A stretch of DNA of 47,675 nt from 2-01-FULL-40-13 sp964433155 (GCA_964433155.1 CAYSQE010000012.1:1-47675); one strand, 5' to 3'. Shown: positions 25,171-33,902, numbered from the stretch's first letter. A program made the numbers and translations. Notes: generated from the letters alone by a model not told the origin.

Positions 25171-25397
25171 GCCGCGGTGCTGGAATCCCAGAACCAGAAC
25201 AAGTTCGGTTCGGGGCAAGCTGGCAGACTAGAAGAGTCAGAGTGTTGGAATTGGTAGACAAACTAGTCTCAAAAACTAGTGCTCCTAAAAGAGCGTGAGG
25301 GTTCGAATCCCTCCTCTGACACTCCAATATTTAACGTGTGGGTTTTTACCCTGAAGTCATCTTTTGCTGTACTTCAGGGCAACTCCCTACCGCGGCA
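25171..25397 (+). other. Nested inverted repeat enclosing tRNA-Leu
   Basis: GCCGCGGT (25171-25178) pairs perfectly with ACCGCGGC (25389-25396) across 210 nt. A following A resembles an acceptor stem plus discriminator base. Between the arms lie a strong hairpin at 25187-25215 (CCC, GAACC and GAAC pairing with GTTC, GGTTC and GGG), the complete tRNA-Leu, and a 9-bp hairpin at 25349-25379 (CCCTGAAGT/ACTTCAGGG). The opening GCCGCGGTGCTGGAAT and, after the hairpin, TGGCAGACTAG look like a tRNA-Leu D-arm split by a 34-nt insert. This may be a decayed tRNA gene or a structured precursor. Confidence 0.45.
25236..25321 (+). tRNA. tRNA-Leu (anticodon CAA)
   Basis: Type II tRNA. The acceptor stem GTCAGAG pairs with CTCTGAC (ending 25320), followed by discriminator A (25321). 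The D-arm is TTG/CAA. The anticodon stem CTAGT/ACTAG encloses the 7-nt loop CTCAAAA, anticodon CAA, reading TTG. The long variable arm is GCTC/GAGC, and the T-arm GAGGG/CCCTC has the loop TTCGAAT. CCA is not encoded. It is the only tRNA gene found in the window. Confidence 0.95.
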
Positions 25398-25400
25398 CAT

Positions 25401-25516
25401 AACCCGCCAATTCTTACCTCAAGACTAAAATCTCCCCGAGTCTTCGGGGCGTCTTGAGGAGCGAATTTTGACGGGTTTAAGATTCAGTAAAACTAGCTAA
25501 ACTCGTTGACTGAATC
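25401..25516 (+). ncRNA. Stacked hairpins upstream of the CBS gene
   Basis: A long imperfect stem closes with AACCCG/CGGGTT (25401-25406/25472-25477) and continues CAATTC with GAATT..TG. Inside it lies the perfect 9-bp pair CCTCAAGAC/GTCTTGAGG (25417-25425/25451-25459), capped by CCCCGA/TCGGGG (25434-25439/25444-25449). A separate hairpin follows, GATTCAGT/ACTGAATC (25481-25488/25509-25516). No reading frame is seen. It could be a small RNA, a terminator/leader for the CBS gene at 25592, or a palindromic mobile repeat. Confidence 0.5.
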
Positions 25517-25591
25517 TAAAAAAATTTACATATTGACAACGTATAAAGAGGGGAGTATCATTGACACGCAGGTTGTATATAGCTGTCTATT

Positions 25592-26500
25592 ATGATCCAG
25601 CTTAAAGATATCATCAAGACAGAAGGCATCATCAAAGTCTCACCTGAGGAAGCTCTTTCCCACGCCCTCTCACGTATGCGAACATCTCACGATGCTGTAT
25701 TTGTATTTGACGAACACGATCATTTCTTAGGCGTAATAAATCCTTATTATTCTTTAATCAAATCCTCATATCCGGGTAACGCAAAGGTTAAGCATTGTCT
25801 CTCTCACCCACCAAAAGTTCATATCGACTACTCTCTAGCAAAAGTAGCAGGTTTATTTATAGAGTCAAAGATTCACTATTTGCCAGTTTTTGACAATCAA
25901 GATCGTTTCTTAGGTATCATTTCCGCAAGGCACCTCCTCCATTTTTATCGCGACTCATCTTACTTCAACTTACCTATAAAAGACATTTTAAAGATGAAAA
26001 ATAAACCAGTGGTGACGATTTCTGAACAAGATACAGTGGTTTCAGCTATAAATACATTCAAGCAGACAAAAGTCTCTAAGCTTGTCATCATTAATAAAGA
26101 TTTTAAATTGAAGGGAGTATTGAGCTATTATGACCTGATTTCTTACCTCATTACCCCGCGTGATGCTCAACATCGCGGAGAAAGAGAAGGTAATCATATA
26201 GGTTTTTATCATCTTAAAATAAAGAATTTCGCCAAAACATACGCTTTGACGTTGACGCCCGACGAACTTGCAACTCACGCCCTTAAGCTAATATTAGAGA
26301 AGAAAATTGGAAGCGTTATCATTGTAGATGCTGAAAGGCATCCGGTAGGCATTATTACTACCAAAGATTTCTTAAGACTTCTCATGAAGAATGGGAATGG
26401 AAAGAGGGTAGAGATGATCAGCAAAAATCTTTCCCAGCAAAGCCGCCAAATCATGGGCGGCTTTTTTAGACACCTCTCCTTTGCTAAAATCAGAGGATGA
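25592..26500 (+). CDS. Protein of four CBS domains (two Bateman modules)
   Basis: 302 aa made almost entirely of CBS motifs: about residues 1-55 (DAVFVFDEHDHFLGVINPY), 65-115 (HYLPVFDNQDRFLGIISARH), 125-185 (KLVIINKDFKLKGVLSYYDL) and 210-270 (SVIIVDAERHPVGIITTKDF). No catalytic domain is attached. CBS pairs bind adenine nucleotides and act as energy sensors, so this is probably a stand-alone regulator or binding protein. Its stop overlaps the ATG of the next gene (26497), linking it to the glycosyltransferase cluster. An intrinsic-terminator sequence lies inside its last 60 bases. Confidence 0.85.
   Translation: MIQLKDIIKTEGIIKVSPEEALSHALSRMRTSHDAVFVFDEHDHFLGVINPYYSLIKSSYPGNAKVKHCLSHPPKVHIDYSLAKVAGLFIESKIHYLPVFDNQDRFLGIISARHLLHFYRDSSYFNLPIKDILKMKNKPVVTISEQDTVVSAINTFKQTKVSKLVIINKDFKLKGVLSYYDLISYLITPRDAQHRGEREGNHIGFYHLKIKNFAKTYALTLTPDELATHALKLILEKKIGSVIIVDAERHPVGIITTKDFLRLLMKNGNGKRVEMISKNLSQQSRQIMGGFFRHLSFAKIRG
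26442..26467 (+). terminator. Intrinsic-terminator-like hairpin inside the CBS gene
   Basis: GCCGCC (26442-26447), an 8-nt loop, GGCGGC (26456-26461), then TTTTTT (26462-26467). It is a textbook Rho-independent terminator shape, yet it lies 33 bp before the stop codon. It would limit transcription into the overlapping downstream gene unless translation of the CBS gene disrupts it. Confidence 0.6.
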
Positions 26501-28254
26501 CTAAATTCTATTTATTGTTTGTTTTTCTTCTAGCAATTTTTTTTAGATTTAACAACCTTAATTGGGATCACGATTTTCATCTTCACCCAGATGAGAGATT
26601 TTTGACGATGGTGGGGAACGCGATGAGGATCCCTGCTAATATCGTAGATTATTTAAATCCCCAAGTTTCAACTCTTAATCCTGGCAACGTTGGATTTAAG
26701 TTTTTTGTCTACGGAGTATTTCCGTTAAGTTTAAACAAAATTCTAGCTGTAATATTTAACAATGATAACTATAACGCGTTTACCATACAAGGAAGATTTT
26801 TATCGGCGTTCTTTGATTTATTGACGGTTATTTTAGTCTATAAAACTGCAAAATTATTAATTAATAAAAAGACCAATAACTATGAACTACTAACTATGAA
26901 CTTTCCCCTTTTAACTGCTTTTTTTTACGCAATTGCCGTCCTACCAATTCAACTTTCTCATTTCTTCGCAGTCGATACATTTCTAAATTTTTTCATGTTT
27001 GCGTCGTTCTATTTTGCATTACGTGGTAGAAACGTTTCACGTTCCCTGCCTGCCGGTAGGCAAGGCACGTTTCACGTTTCAATATTTTTGTCAGCAGTCT
27101 TTTTCGGTCTAGCTCTCGCCTCAAAAATTACAGCTCTTTTCATTTTACCGCTTAACTTATTCTTCATCCTTAAATCACAACTTCAGAACGGCCGTTTAAA
27201 AGTTGTAATGATAATTTTGTACTTTTGTCTTGCGTATATTTCCCTCCGCACTGCTAATCCTTACTATTTCGAAAACTCCAATTTTTTTGATCCACATCCA
27301 AGTAAGTTATTTGTCTCTAATCTGAAGGAACTTAAGGGATTTGAGAGTCCAGACATTTGGTATCCGCCTGGAGTCCAGTGGATTCATAAACCAGCGGTAA
27401 TTTTTAGTCTTTATAACTTGGCCTTTTTTGGAGTGGGAATACCGTATTTTATTCTGGTTCTACTAGGTATGACGACTGTTATATCAAATATCAAAGACCA
27501 AATATCAAAAATAAAAAACAAAAAATTATTAACTATTAACTATGAACTATTAACTATTATGTTTTGGGTTATCCTCTTCTTTCTTTATCAGTCAACTCGT
27601 CATGTAAAATCAATCAGATATTTTATTTTTCTCTGTCCGTTTTTGGCAATTTTTGCAGGAATAGGGTTAAAAAAAATTTTCAATTTTCAATTTTCAATTT
27701 TCAAATCTAAAGTTCTAAGTTCTACGTTCCATGTTCTATCTATTGGACTACTTCTTATTTGGCCACTTGCTTTTTCCTCAATCTATTTGACAAAAAACTC
27801 ACGCGTTGCCGCCTCAGAATGGATCTACAAAAATTTACCAAACGGTTCTTTCATCCTATCGGAGCATTGGGATGATGGCCTTCCTTTGTTTGTGGAACAA
27901 ACTTATGGTAAGCTGTTCAGCGGCGAGCAACTCCCAGTTTTTGATCCTGATACTCCTGAAAAATGGCAGAGGATGAACTACTTATTAAAAAATGCAGATT
28001 ATTATATTCTTTCCTCCAATAGGGGATGGGGGAGTATCCCGACAGCGCCTGAAAAATATCCCAAGATGAGCAAGTTTTATAATGACCTTTTTGCTGAAAA
28101 ACTCCGCTACAAAAAGGTGAAAGAATTTGTTTCTTACCCAAAATTTTCAATTTTCAATTTTCAATTTTCAATTCCAGACCATTGGGCCGACGAGTCTTTT
28201 ACCGTTTATGATCATCCCAAGGTTATTATCTATCAAAATGTAACCAATGAATAG
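26497..28254 (+). CDS. Multi-pass membrane glycosyltransferase, PMT/GT39-like
   Basis: 585 aa with about ten or more membrane helices. The first extracytoplasmic loop reads WDHDFHLHPDERFL, the acidic/His loop expected of GT-C enzymes (PMT, ArnT) that take sugars from lipid carriers. The C-terminal soluble part is about 120 residues. It overlaps the CBS gene by 4 bp and the next gene by 8 bp. The gene is heavily invaded by repeat words: NYELLTMNF (26876-26903), the LPAGRQG palindrome (27032-27080), ISNIKDQISKIKNKK, TINYELLTI (27527-27560), FNFQFSIFKSK (27675-27745) and FNFQFSIPD (28140-28172). All keep the frame open and most fall in loops. Confidence 0.78.
   Translation: MTKFYLLFVFLLAIFFRFNNLNWDHDFHLHPDERFLTMVGNAMRIPANIVDYLNPQVSTLNPGNVGFKFFVYGVFPLSLNKILAVIFNNDNYNAFTIQGRFLSAFFDLLTVILVYKTAKLLINKKTNNYELLTMNFPLLTAFFYAIAVLPIQLSHFFAVDTFLNFFMFASFYFALRGRNVSRSLPAGRQGTFHVSIFLSAVFFGLALASKITALFILPLNLFFILKSQLQNGRLKVVMIILYFCLAYISLRTANPYYFENSNFFDPHPSKLFVSNLKELKGFESPDIWYPPGVQWIHKPAVIFSLYNLAFFGVGIPYFILVLLGMTTVISNIKDQISKIKNKKLLTINYELLTIMFWVILFFLYQSTRHVKSIRYFIFLCPFLAIFAGIGLKKIFNFQFSIFKSKVLSSTFHVLSIGLLLIWPLAFSSIYLTKNSRVAASEWIYKNLPNGSFILSEHWDDGLPLFVEQTYGKLFSGEQLPVFDPDTPEKWQRMNYLLKNADYYILSSNRGWGSIPTAPEKYPKMSKFYNDLFAEKLRYKKVKEFVSYPKFSIFNFQFSIPDHWADESFTVYDHPKVIIYQNVTNE
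27032..27080 (+). repeat. Palindromic repeat translated as SLPAGRQG, flanked by ACGTTTCACGTT repeats
   Basis: TGCCTGCCGGTAGGCA (27048-27063) is an almost perfect palindrome. It is flanked by direct copies of ACGTTTCACGTTCC (27032-27045) and ACGTTTCACGTTTC (27067-27080). In the frame of the glycosyltransferase it encodes NVSRSLPAGRQGTFHVS, an insertion in a loop between membrane helices. It looks like a mobile palindrome with its flanking duplication. Confidence 0.7.
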
Positions 28255-29860
28255 TGATAGAAACAATATGGCACGCAAACCCGCTCATATCTTTATACTC
28301 ACCTTTTTTGTTTTTACGTTTATTTTTTCCGCATACTTTGCTTCGGCTGCTGGACTGTATAATTCAACAGATGCTCCTCAGTTTTTTACGACTGAGGCGC
28401 TTATGAGTCATAGGTCTCCTGACCTATCTGTCTATTCTAAAGATCCTCACTTTTTTGTCTATCCAGATGTAATTAAACGCCAAGGAAAAATCTTGGGAAT
28501 GAGAGGCTATCTACTCAGTTTTTTTGCTATTCCTCTTCACGTTATTTCACGCGTAACAAAATATGTTTTTAAAGTTTCTGACTTTCCTAAAAAAGTCCAA
28601 ACTGCAAATTTCGCTTATGAACTGAGCGTTACCTCTTTTTTTACTATATTTTCAGTTTTGGGATTGATGTTTATATTTGCAACATCAAGAGAAATCACGA
28701 AGAATTCACATATTGCTTCATTAACTACACTTTTATTGGCTTTCGGCTCGTATATTTGGAAATATAGTTCCATGTATACGAGGCAAGGCTTTATGGTTTT
28801 TCTTTTAGGATTGAGTGTATATAGTATGTGGCGATGGATTAATCATAAAAAAATTCTCTATTTTGCTATAGTCTGTTTATGTTGGGCGGTCTCCTTTGGC
28901 ATTGATGTATCTCTTTTCATTTCTTTCAGTGTTTATATGTTCTTCTATTTCTTATATAAGTTTATGAGTTTTCTTTTGTACAGGAAAAATAAAGAGATAC
29001 TAGGTAAGGGCTTAGTTGTTTTAATAGCGTCCACACCTATAATTTTTATCAATATGATTTTGAATTTTGTATGGTATGGATCACTACACTTTTATTTATA
29101 TCAGCACTATAGACTTACTGCATCAATTCCGACGGAAAAGTTAAACAATTTTCTTATAGGAACGCCTTTGTTTCCAACATTAATTTCGGTTTTTTTGAAC
29201 TTTGGCCGACTGCCTAATAGCAGTTTTAGTCCATATAGCGAGTATCCACAAATCGCTCAATGGTCAGGCGTCCAGTTTGCAAAGGTGTATCCTTTTTATG
29301 GCTTATTCGTCATTTCTCCATTTTTATTTTTTTGTATCGCTGGATTTATCCTAATATTATTGAAGGCAAAAAAATTGAAAAGTTTAGCAATTTTTTGTTT
29401 TACCATTTTTTCTGTTGGGATTGTATTAAACACAAAATTTTCTGGTTTTTACTCTCCAAATACCTATGATGTGCGGTACTTTTATCCGTATGTTCTTCTT
29501 CTGGGCGTACCTATTGCTGTAGCTTTTGAATGGATTTTTACAGTAAAAGATTTTACTAGAAAATTATTAGGCATTTATCTGTTATTAGCAAGTGCGCTTT
29601 TTTCCTTGCTAATGGGATGGATTGGGGTTTTAAGTATGTTTAAACCTGCGTTGACTGGAGAAAGAAGATTGTGGGTCAACGTCACTCAAATTGACAAAAT
29701 GCTATCCAAATATACTCCCAGCAGATTATTCAATGAAACGTTTATGAATTTCCGTAATGTATGGGTCGCAATAGTATTTAGTCTTATTTTATTTTTACTC
29801 GTTAAAAAAATTAGTACACTTATGATTAAATTTCAAAATAATAAAAAAGAGATTCATTAG
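28247..29860 (+). CDS. Multi-pass membrane protein, probable GT-C glycosyltransferase
   Basis: 537 aa with an N-terminal membrane helix followed by the extracytoplasmic GLYNSTDAPQFFTTEALM, a pattern seen in GT39-like proteins. About ten more helices follow. No soluble C-terminal domain is present; it ends KISTLMIKFQNNKKEIH. It overlaps the preceding glycosyltransferase gene by 8 bp, so they are probably made together. Its 3' end overlaps the convergent gene at 29826 by 35 bp. Donor and acceptor are unknown; envelope glycan assembly is the likely setting. Confidence 0.65.
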   Translation: MNSDRNNMARKPAHIFILTFFVFTFIFSAYFASAAGLYNSTDAPQFFTTEALMSHRSPDLSVYSKDPHFFVYPDVIKRQGKILGMRGYLLSFFAIPLHVISRVTKYVFKVSDFPKKVQTANFAYELSVTSFFTIFSVLGLMFIFATSREITKNSHIASLTTLLLAFGSYIWKYSSMYTRQGFMVFLLGLSVYSMWRWINHKKILYFAIVCLCWAVSFGIDVSLFISFSVYMFFYFLYKFMSFLLYRKNKEILGKGLVVLIASTPIIFINMILNFVWYGSLHFYLYQHYRLTASIPTEKLNNFLIGTPLFPTLISVFLNFGRLPNSSFSPYSEYPQIAQWSGVQFAKVYPFYGLFVISPFLFFCIAGFILILLKAKKLKSLAIFCFTIFSVGIVLNTKFSGFYSPNTYDVRYFYPYVLLLGVPIAVAFEWIFTVKDFTRKLLGIYLLLASALFSLLMGWIGVLSMFKPALTGERRLWVNVTQIDKMLSKYTPSRLFNETFMNFRNVWVAIVFSLILFLLVKKISTLMIKFQNNKKEIH

Positions 29861-31310
29861 AAGGATTTTTAAACTCAATTGTTTTGCCAAAAGGATAATT
29901 TTTCTGCAGGTTTAGTAGGTCGTCTTTACGGTCTAAAAGTATAATAAACACACTGTTTTTATTAAATTTCATGTTAGTTTCGGTTAACGGCTTAGGAATA
30001 TCTTGTCCTTCTTTGCCGCTCAAAAATTCTAGAGTTGGAACGGCTTTATAGTATAAATATTCATTGCCTAAAAAATAGATAGAATAATCTTCTTTTTTTT
30101 GAGACAAATAGCGACCAGCATAGGATGCGATTAACGTATTGTTGTCATATCTGAAAGATTCAACATTTTCGTGCTGCCAATATGAAAATAAACTTTCAAC
30201 CATAGCGATTATTAATATCGGAATAAAAATAAAGGACAACTTTTTTTTTCTTAGCCAGCTGTTAACTAAATGCATTCCGAATCCTATTGAAATTGCTATC
30301 ATTGGAAAGAGAATAATATACCTGCTTGGCATTGGAGAGTTCACTGTAAGGACCCCAGCTAAAAAAACTCCAAGGAAAAAATATAAGAGAAGAAATAAAT
30401 TTCGATAATTATAAGATATGAAAATTATTTGATTAATCATTCCTAGTGAGAGGAAAAAGATTGCCCATTTTTCTAGGTATGGAGTCTGAAAAAACCAAAG
30501 CCTTCCACCAGATTGGACCGATAGCCAAAACACAGAGTAACTATTTACAATTTGGTCTTTGAAAATAGCAAATAAAGATCGAGATTTCATCTCATTTTCC
30601 AACCAACCAGTTTCGGCGATTCCCGTCTGACTGATGCGGCTTAAAAAAACATCTGAATTGTTTTTGAAATATAGAATCATCGGCAAATATATAATGAGGA
30701 ATCCGGACAATAAGAACAGGCTAGAATACAGTGCTTTTGTGAATTTGATTTTATTGAAAATCAGCATTGATACGATCATTAAAAGGATAAGAATTGGTAT
30801 AAGCCTTGCACCAATATAGAAATATTGAGAAAAACCTAAAAGTAAACCAGCAATAAAATCAGTAAGATATGTTTGTTTTAAAAAAAGAAATAGAATTAAA
30901 GAAGCAAAAAAACTTACCCAAATTATGTCGATTCCGTTTCTTGACATGACGAGATTAAAAAATGATATTGAAAGAAAAAATGAAGCATAGATTGCCACAC
31001 TGCTGTTAAAAAGTTTTTTAGCCAATAGATAGCATGTGGTGACAGAAAAAATTCCACCAAGTGCAGAAAAAATTCTCAACGATAAGATATTTTCGCCAAA
31101 TATTTTTTCAAAAAAACCAATAATATAATAGAAAACGTTAGAATATCCATAGGGACCTGTTCCAATCAAGGGCCATTTTTGCTCCAGCGCGCTTATTCCT
31201 GCAAGCGCACCGACAGAACTATCTCCATCAACCCTGAATGGAATTTGAGTTAAAAAGAATGAGCGAAGAATTATTGCCAGAAATATAATTACAAGTATTT
31301 TTTTATTCAT
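29826..31310 (-). CDS. ArnT/PMT-like membrane glycosyltransferase
   Basis: 494 aa with about eleven membrane helices. The N-terminal TQIPFRVDGDSSVGALAGIS carries the acidic residues expected of the GT-C catalytic loop, and SRNGIDIIWVSFF lies further on. The final 90 residues form a soluble part (SYAGRYLSQKKEDYSIYFLG). It is last in a four-gene leftward unit (HAD, GT4, methyltransferase, this gene), starting 4 bp after the methyltransferase stop. It probably transfers a sugar from a polyprenyl carrier at the outer membrane face. Confidence 0.75.
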   Translation of the reverse strand: MNKKILVIIFLAIILRSFFLTQIPFRVDGDSSVGALAGISALEQKWPLIGTGPYGYSNVFYYIIGFFEKIFGENILSLRIFSALGGIFSVTTCYLLAKKLFNSSVAIYASFFLSISFFNLVMSRNGIDIIWVSFFASLILFLFLKQTYLTDFIAGLLLGFSQYFYIGARLIPILILLMIVSMLIFNKIKFTKALYSSLFLLSGFLIIYLPMILYFKNNSDVFLSRISQTGIAETGWLENEMKSRSLFAIFKDQIVNSYSVFWLSVQSGGRLWFFQTPYLEKWAIFFLSLGMINQIIFISYNYRNLFLLLYFFLGVFLAGVLTVNSPMPSRYIILFPMIAISIGFGMHLVNSWLRKKKLSFIFIPILIIAMVESLFSYWQHENVESFRYDNNTLIASYAGRYLSQKKEDYSIYFLGNEYLYYKAVPTLEFLSGKEGQDIPKPLTETNMKFNKNSVFIILLDRKDDLLNLQKNYPFGKTIEFKNPSNESLFYYFEI

Positions 31311-31314
31311 AAAG

Positions 31315-32169
31315 TTAGTCTATCTGAATTTTTCTTAAAAGAATAAGTAAGTTCACAGAGGGAGAATTTCTTGTCTGTTTTTTTAATATAGTAGAAGGAA
31401 GTCTGAAAAAATCTGCAATGAGTTCCGCATTTTTTTTTCTTGTTTGCAAATTGAATCTACTAAAATCAGCTAAGCCGAATTTCTCGACTAAGTTTTTTCC
31501 AATGCCATATAAAATGAAATGAGAGAATGGCCAGCACCAATGAACATATCCCCTCATTTCAGCAATAGAGAAACCACTTTCTTTGGCTAGTAATTTTATT
31601 TCCTTGGATAGATAAAGTCTTTCGTGGTCAGCCCAAATCCCGGCAAGCCACCAGATGTTTTTATTTATATGAGTGTTAAAAAGCTTCATCAATATCCAAT
31701 TTAGTGGATCCCAGAGAAATGGAAAGTTATGGTTTGGCACTGTAATAATCAGTGTTCCACTTGGTTTCAGCACCCGTTTTAGCTCACGTAAAGCTTCAGC
31801 ATCATTTTTAAGATGCTCTAAAACTTCAGAACAGATGATGAAATCAAAATATTTGTTGGTGTAGGGAAGAGAGTATATTGAGGCATTTTGGAATACGATT
31901 CTGGACAAGCTATAGTCCTGCAAAGGACCAGAATGACGAGAGGTACTACTTCTCGCAATTTGTAAATATTTTTCATTTATATCAATGCCGTGGATTTCTT
32001 TGATGAATGGAAACAAACTTAAAGCTTGTAGGTAAAATCCTCTCCCACAACCTGCATCAAGAACTTTTTTTGGTTTTTCTACCTCAATAGCTTGAAAAAT
32101 AAATTCAGCCCTTTTTGCAAAAGCGGGATCAATCTCACTCTTCAAGATATTTTCTAATTGCTTCAACAT
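31315..32169 (-). CDS. Class I SAM methyltransferase of the UbiG/sugar type
   Basis: 284 aa. Motif I is VLDAGCGRGFYLQAL, motif II IHGIDINEKYLQIA and motif IV FDFIICSEVLEHLKND. ELKRVLKPSGTLIITVPNHN is the usual strand-5 region. The C-terminal half is aromatic (RGYVHWCWPFSHFILYGIG), possibly an interface with the membrane. It overlaps the GT4 gene upstream by 35 bp in another frame. In this position it probably methylates a glycan or lipid-linked sugar. Confidence 0.82.
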   Translation of the reverse strand: MLKQLENILKSEIDPAFAKRAEFIFQAIEVEKPKKVLDAGCGRGFYLQALSLFPFIKEIHGIDINEKYLQIARSSTSRHSGPLQDYSLSRIVFQNASIYSLPYTNKYFDFIICSEVLEHLKNDAEALRELKRVLKPSGTLIITVPNHNFPFLWDPLNWILMKLFNTHINKNIWWLAGIWADHERLYLSKEIKLLAKESGFSIAEMRGYVHWCWPFSHFILYGIGKNLVEKFGLADFSRFNLQTRKKNAELIADFFRLPSTILKKQTRNSPSVNLLILLRKIQID

Positions 32170-33277
32170 TCCTTTTATTATCTAAAATTTCTAAAAGTTT
32201 TGGGTAATTTTTAAGCAAAAAAGATTTATTTTTTACAGCGTGTACAAGTTTGGTTGCTAGATCTGCGGGATTTTCTTTTTGGAAAGTTAAGCCAAACGCG
32301 CTTTGCCTTACAAGATACCGAGCACCGGGAATATCTGAAACAATGGACGGTTTACCTGACAGCATCGCTTCAGCCTGTACCATGTTAAAACAATCGGTTC
32401 GAGAGGGGATTACGATAAAGTCGATCGACTCATAAAATTTACTTAATTCTTTACTATTTAATAGTCCCAACATAGTAATATGTCTTTTAACCAAATTATA
32501 TTTGCCCACATTTTTTTGAAAGAAGTTTTCATAAGCCATATTTGTTTCACCGGCAAAAACAAAATGGGCGTTGGGAAGTTTTTTTCTAATGTTGGGAATG
32601 GCATCAAACAAAATATCAAATCCTTTTTCCTCGACAAATCTCCCTCCAAAACCAAAAAGAATTTTCCTTTGGTTCTTTAATAATTGTAGTTTCGTTGTGA
32701 TAGCATCTTTGCTCGATCGTTGTACAGATGGTATATAAATTGGTAGAAGTAATGCAGTAAATTTGTTTAAAAATGGCCTTAATACCCTAGAGTGTTCGGC
32801 ATAGTCTCTAGTGTAGGTTGATACTTTATTAACAAATGAAAATGAGATCAATGTCGAAAGATCGAAGATTTTCTCAATAAATCTATTCATTACTCCTTTA
32901 GGTAAGATAAGATCTCCCTGATGAAACAATACAAGTTTTTTACCAAATATTTTAGTTAAAAAAGAAATCGGCAAGATATGAGCATTGGGGGAGTTTATAA
33001 AGATTACATCAAAATTCCCAACCAGTTTTATAAATTTAAGAATTAATAGCAAAGACACCTTTGCTCGGCTAAAAGAAAGTAGAGGAGAGGTTCTCATAAT
33101 GTTGACTTCGCCGACTTTTTCCTGATCTTTTAAAGCGTTGCTATATTTAACAGTCAAAACTGTAAAGTCAAGTTTATGCTGAAGCGACTGCGTCAGATTG
33201 AAAATTGATTTAGAAATTCCCGTCCAGTGGGGATAAAAATAGTCAGTAACTATGAGAGTTTTGGTCTTATGCGCCAT
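32135..33277 (-). CDS. GT4-family glycosyltransferase (GT-B fold)
   Basis: 380 aa. The N-terminal half has the acceptor-side start DYFYPHWTGISKSIFNL and LFHQGDLILPKGV. The C-terminal half has the donor-side ILFGFGGRFVEEKGFDIL, HFVFAGE, and SRTDCFNMVQAEAMLSGKP, where the E-x7-E motif is partly changed (the first Glu is replaced). It is retaining, nucleotide-sugar dependent and cytoplasmic. It overlaps the HAD gene upstream by 11 bp and the methyltransferase downstream by 35 bp, so the unit is translated as one. Confidence 0.85.
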   Translation of the reverse strand: MAHKTKTLIVTDYFYPHWTGISKSIFNLTQSLQHKLDFTVLTVKYSNALKDQEKVGEVNIMRTSPLLSFSRAKVSLLLILKFIKLVGNFDVIFINSPNAHILPISFLTKIFGKKLVLFHQGDLILPKGVMNRFIEKIFDLSTLISFSFVNKVSTYTRDYAEHSRVLRPFLNKFTALLLPIYIPSVQRSSKDAITTKLQLLKNQRKILFGFGGRFVEEKGFDILFDAIPNIRKKLPNAHFVFAGETNMAYENFFQKNVGKYNLVKRHITMLGLLNSKELSKFYESIDFIVIPSRTDCFNMVQAEAMLSGKPSIVSDIPGARYLVRQSAFGLTFQKENPADLATKLVHAVKNKSFLLKNYPKLLEILDNKRNVEAIRKYLEE

Positions 33278-33860
33278 ATTTTTCTATAAAATCAATTACC
33301 TTTTTCAAATGGGGAAATTTATATTTATATTTGATATTTCTATCAAAGATATTATAAATCCAGAAGATCTTGCAGTTTGTGGTTCGTAGTTCATGGTTCG
33401 TAGTTAAGTGATCGACAATATCCCAGTTGTCCTCAACGAATATATTCAACCTCAATTTTTTAATCATTTTTTCTTTATATATATGAGGTTGTTCGTCGTT
33501 CGTGTTGTAATAGCATGCTTTAAAATATTTTTTCGCCGCAATTTTTTGTAACCACTTATTAAAGTCACCTTTTAAGGAGTCATATCGACCAGATACAATA
33601 AATGCTTCTATTCTGTTTTCCTTTATGAGTTTTATTAGTTCGTCGTAACCAGGAGAGAGCGTAAAGCTTGATTTATGAAGCAATAACCAGATGAATTTTT
33701 GAAATCGAGATTTGGGTAAGTGAAAGATTTTTTGTTCTTGCGGAAGAAATATTTTTTTAAAAAAAACGATTAAAGGTCTTACGATTCTGGCGGGATTGTA
33801 AAGGATGACTCCATCAAGATCAAAACCAACGCGCAAGATTTTATTTTTATTCTCTCCCAT
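33267..33860 (-). CDS. HAD-like protein, first gene of the leftward glycan unit
   Basis: 197 aa. GFDLDGVILYNPA (motif I, two Asp), AFIVSGRYDSLKG (motif II Ser), KEKMIKK (Lys) and IFVEDNWDIVDHL (acidic motif IV) give a complete HAD set. The insert between I and II is basic and hydrophobic (RPLIVFFKKIFLPQEQK). A repeat-word insert (33374-33407) is read through as LTTNHELRTTNCK after motif IV. Family members of this kind are phosphatases of sugar phosphates or nucleotides; substrate unknown. Confidence 0.7.
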   Translation of the reverse strand: MGENKNKILRVGFDLDGVILYNPARIVRPLIVFFKKIFLPQEQKIFHLPKSRFQKFIWLLLHKSSFTLSPGYDELIKLIKENRIEAFIVSGRYDSLKGDFNKWLQKIAAKKYFKACYYNTNDEQPHIYKEKMIKKLRLNIFVEDNWDIVDHLTTNHELRTTNCKIFWIYNIFDRNIKYKYKFPHLKKVIDFIEKYGA

Positions 33861-33902
33861 AATGTTTGTCTTTTAATTGATGATAGATTATACTAAAAAG
33901 TC

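Noticed and set aside
25127..25327. A 66-codon open frame on the minus strand across the tRNA
   Set aside because: It is the antisense of tRNA-Leu. Peptides such as RRDSNPHALLGALVFETS are typical false calls over tRNA-Leu genes.
25533..25566. TTGACA boxes at 25533-25538 and 25561-25566 as promoters of the CBS gene
   Set aside because: Neither has a TATAAT-like box at 16-18 nt. The nearest are at 4 and 9-11 nt.
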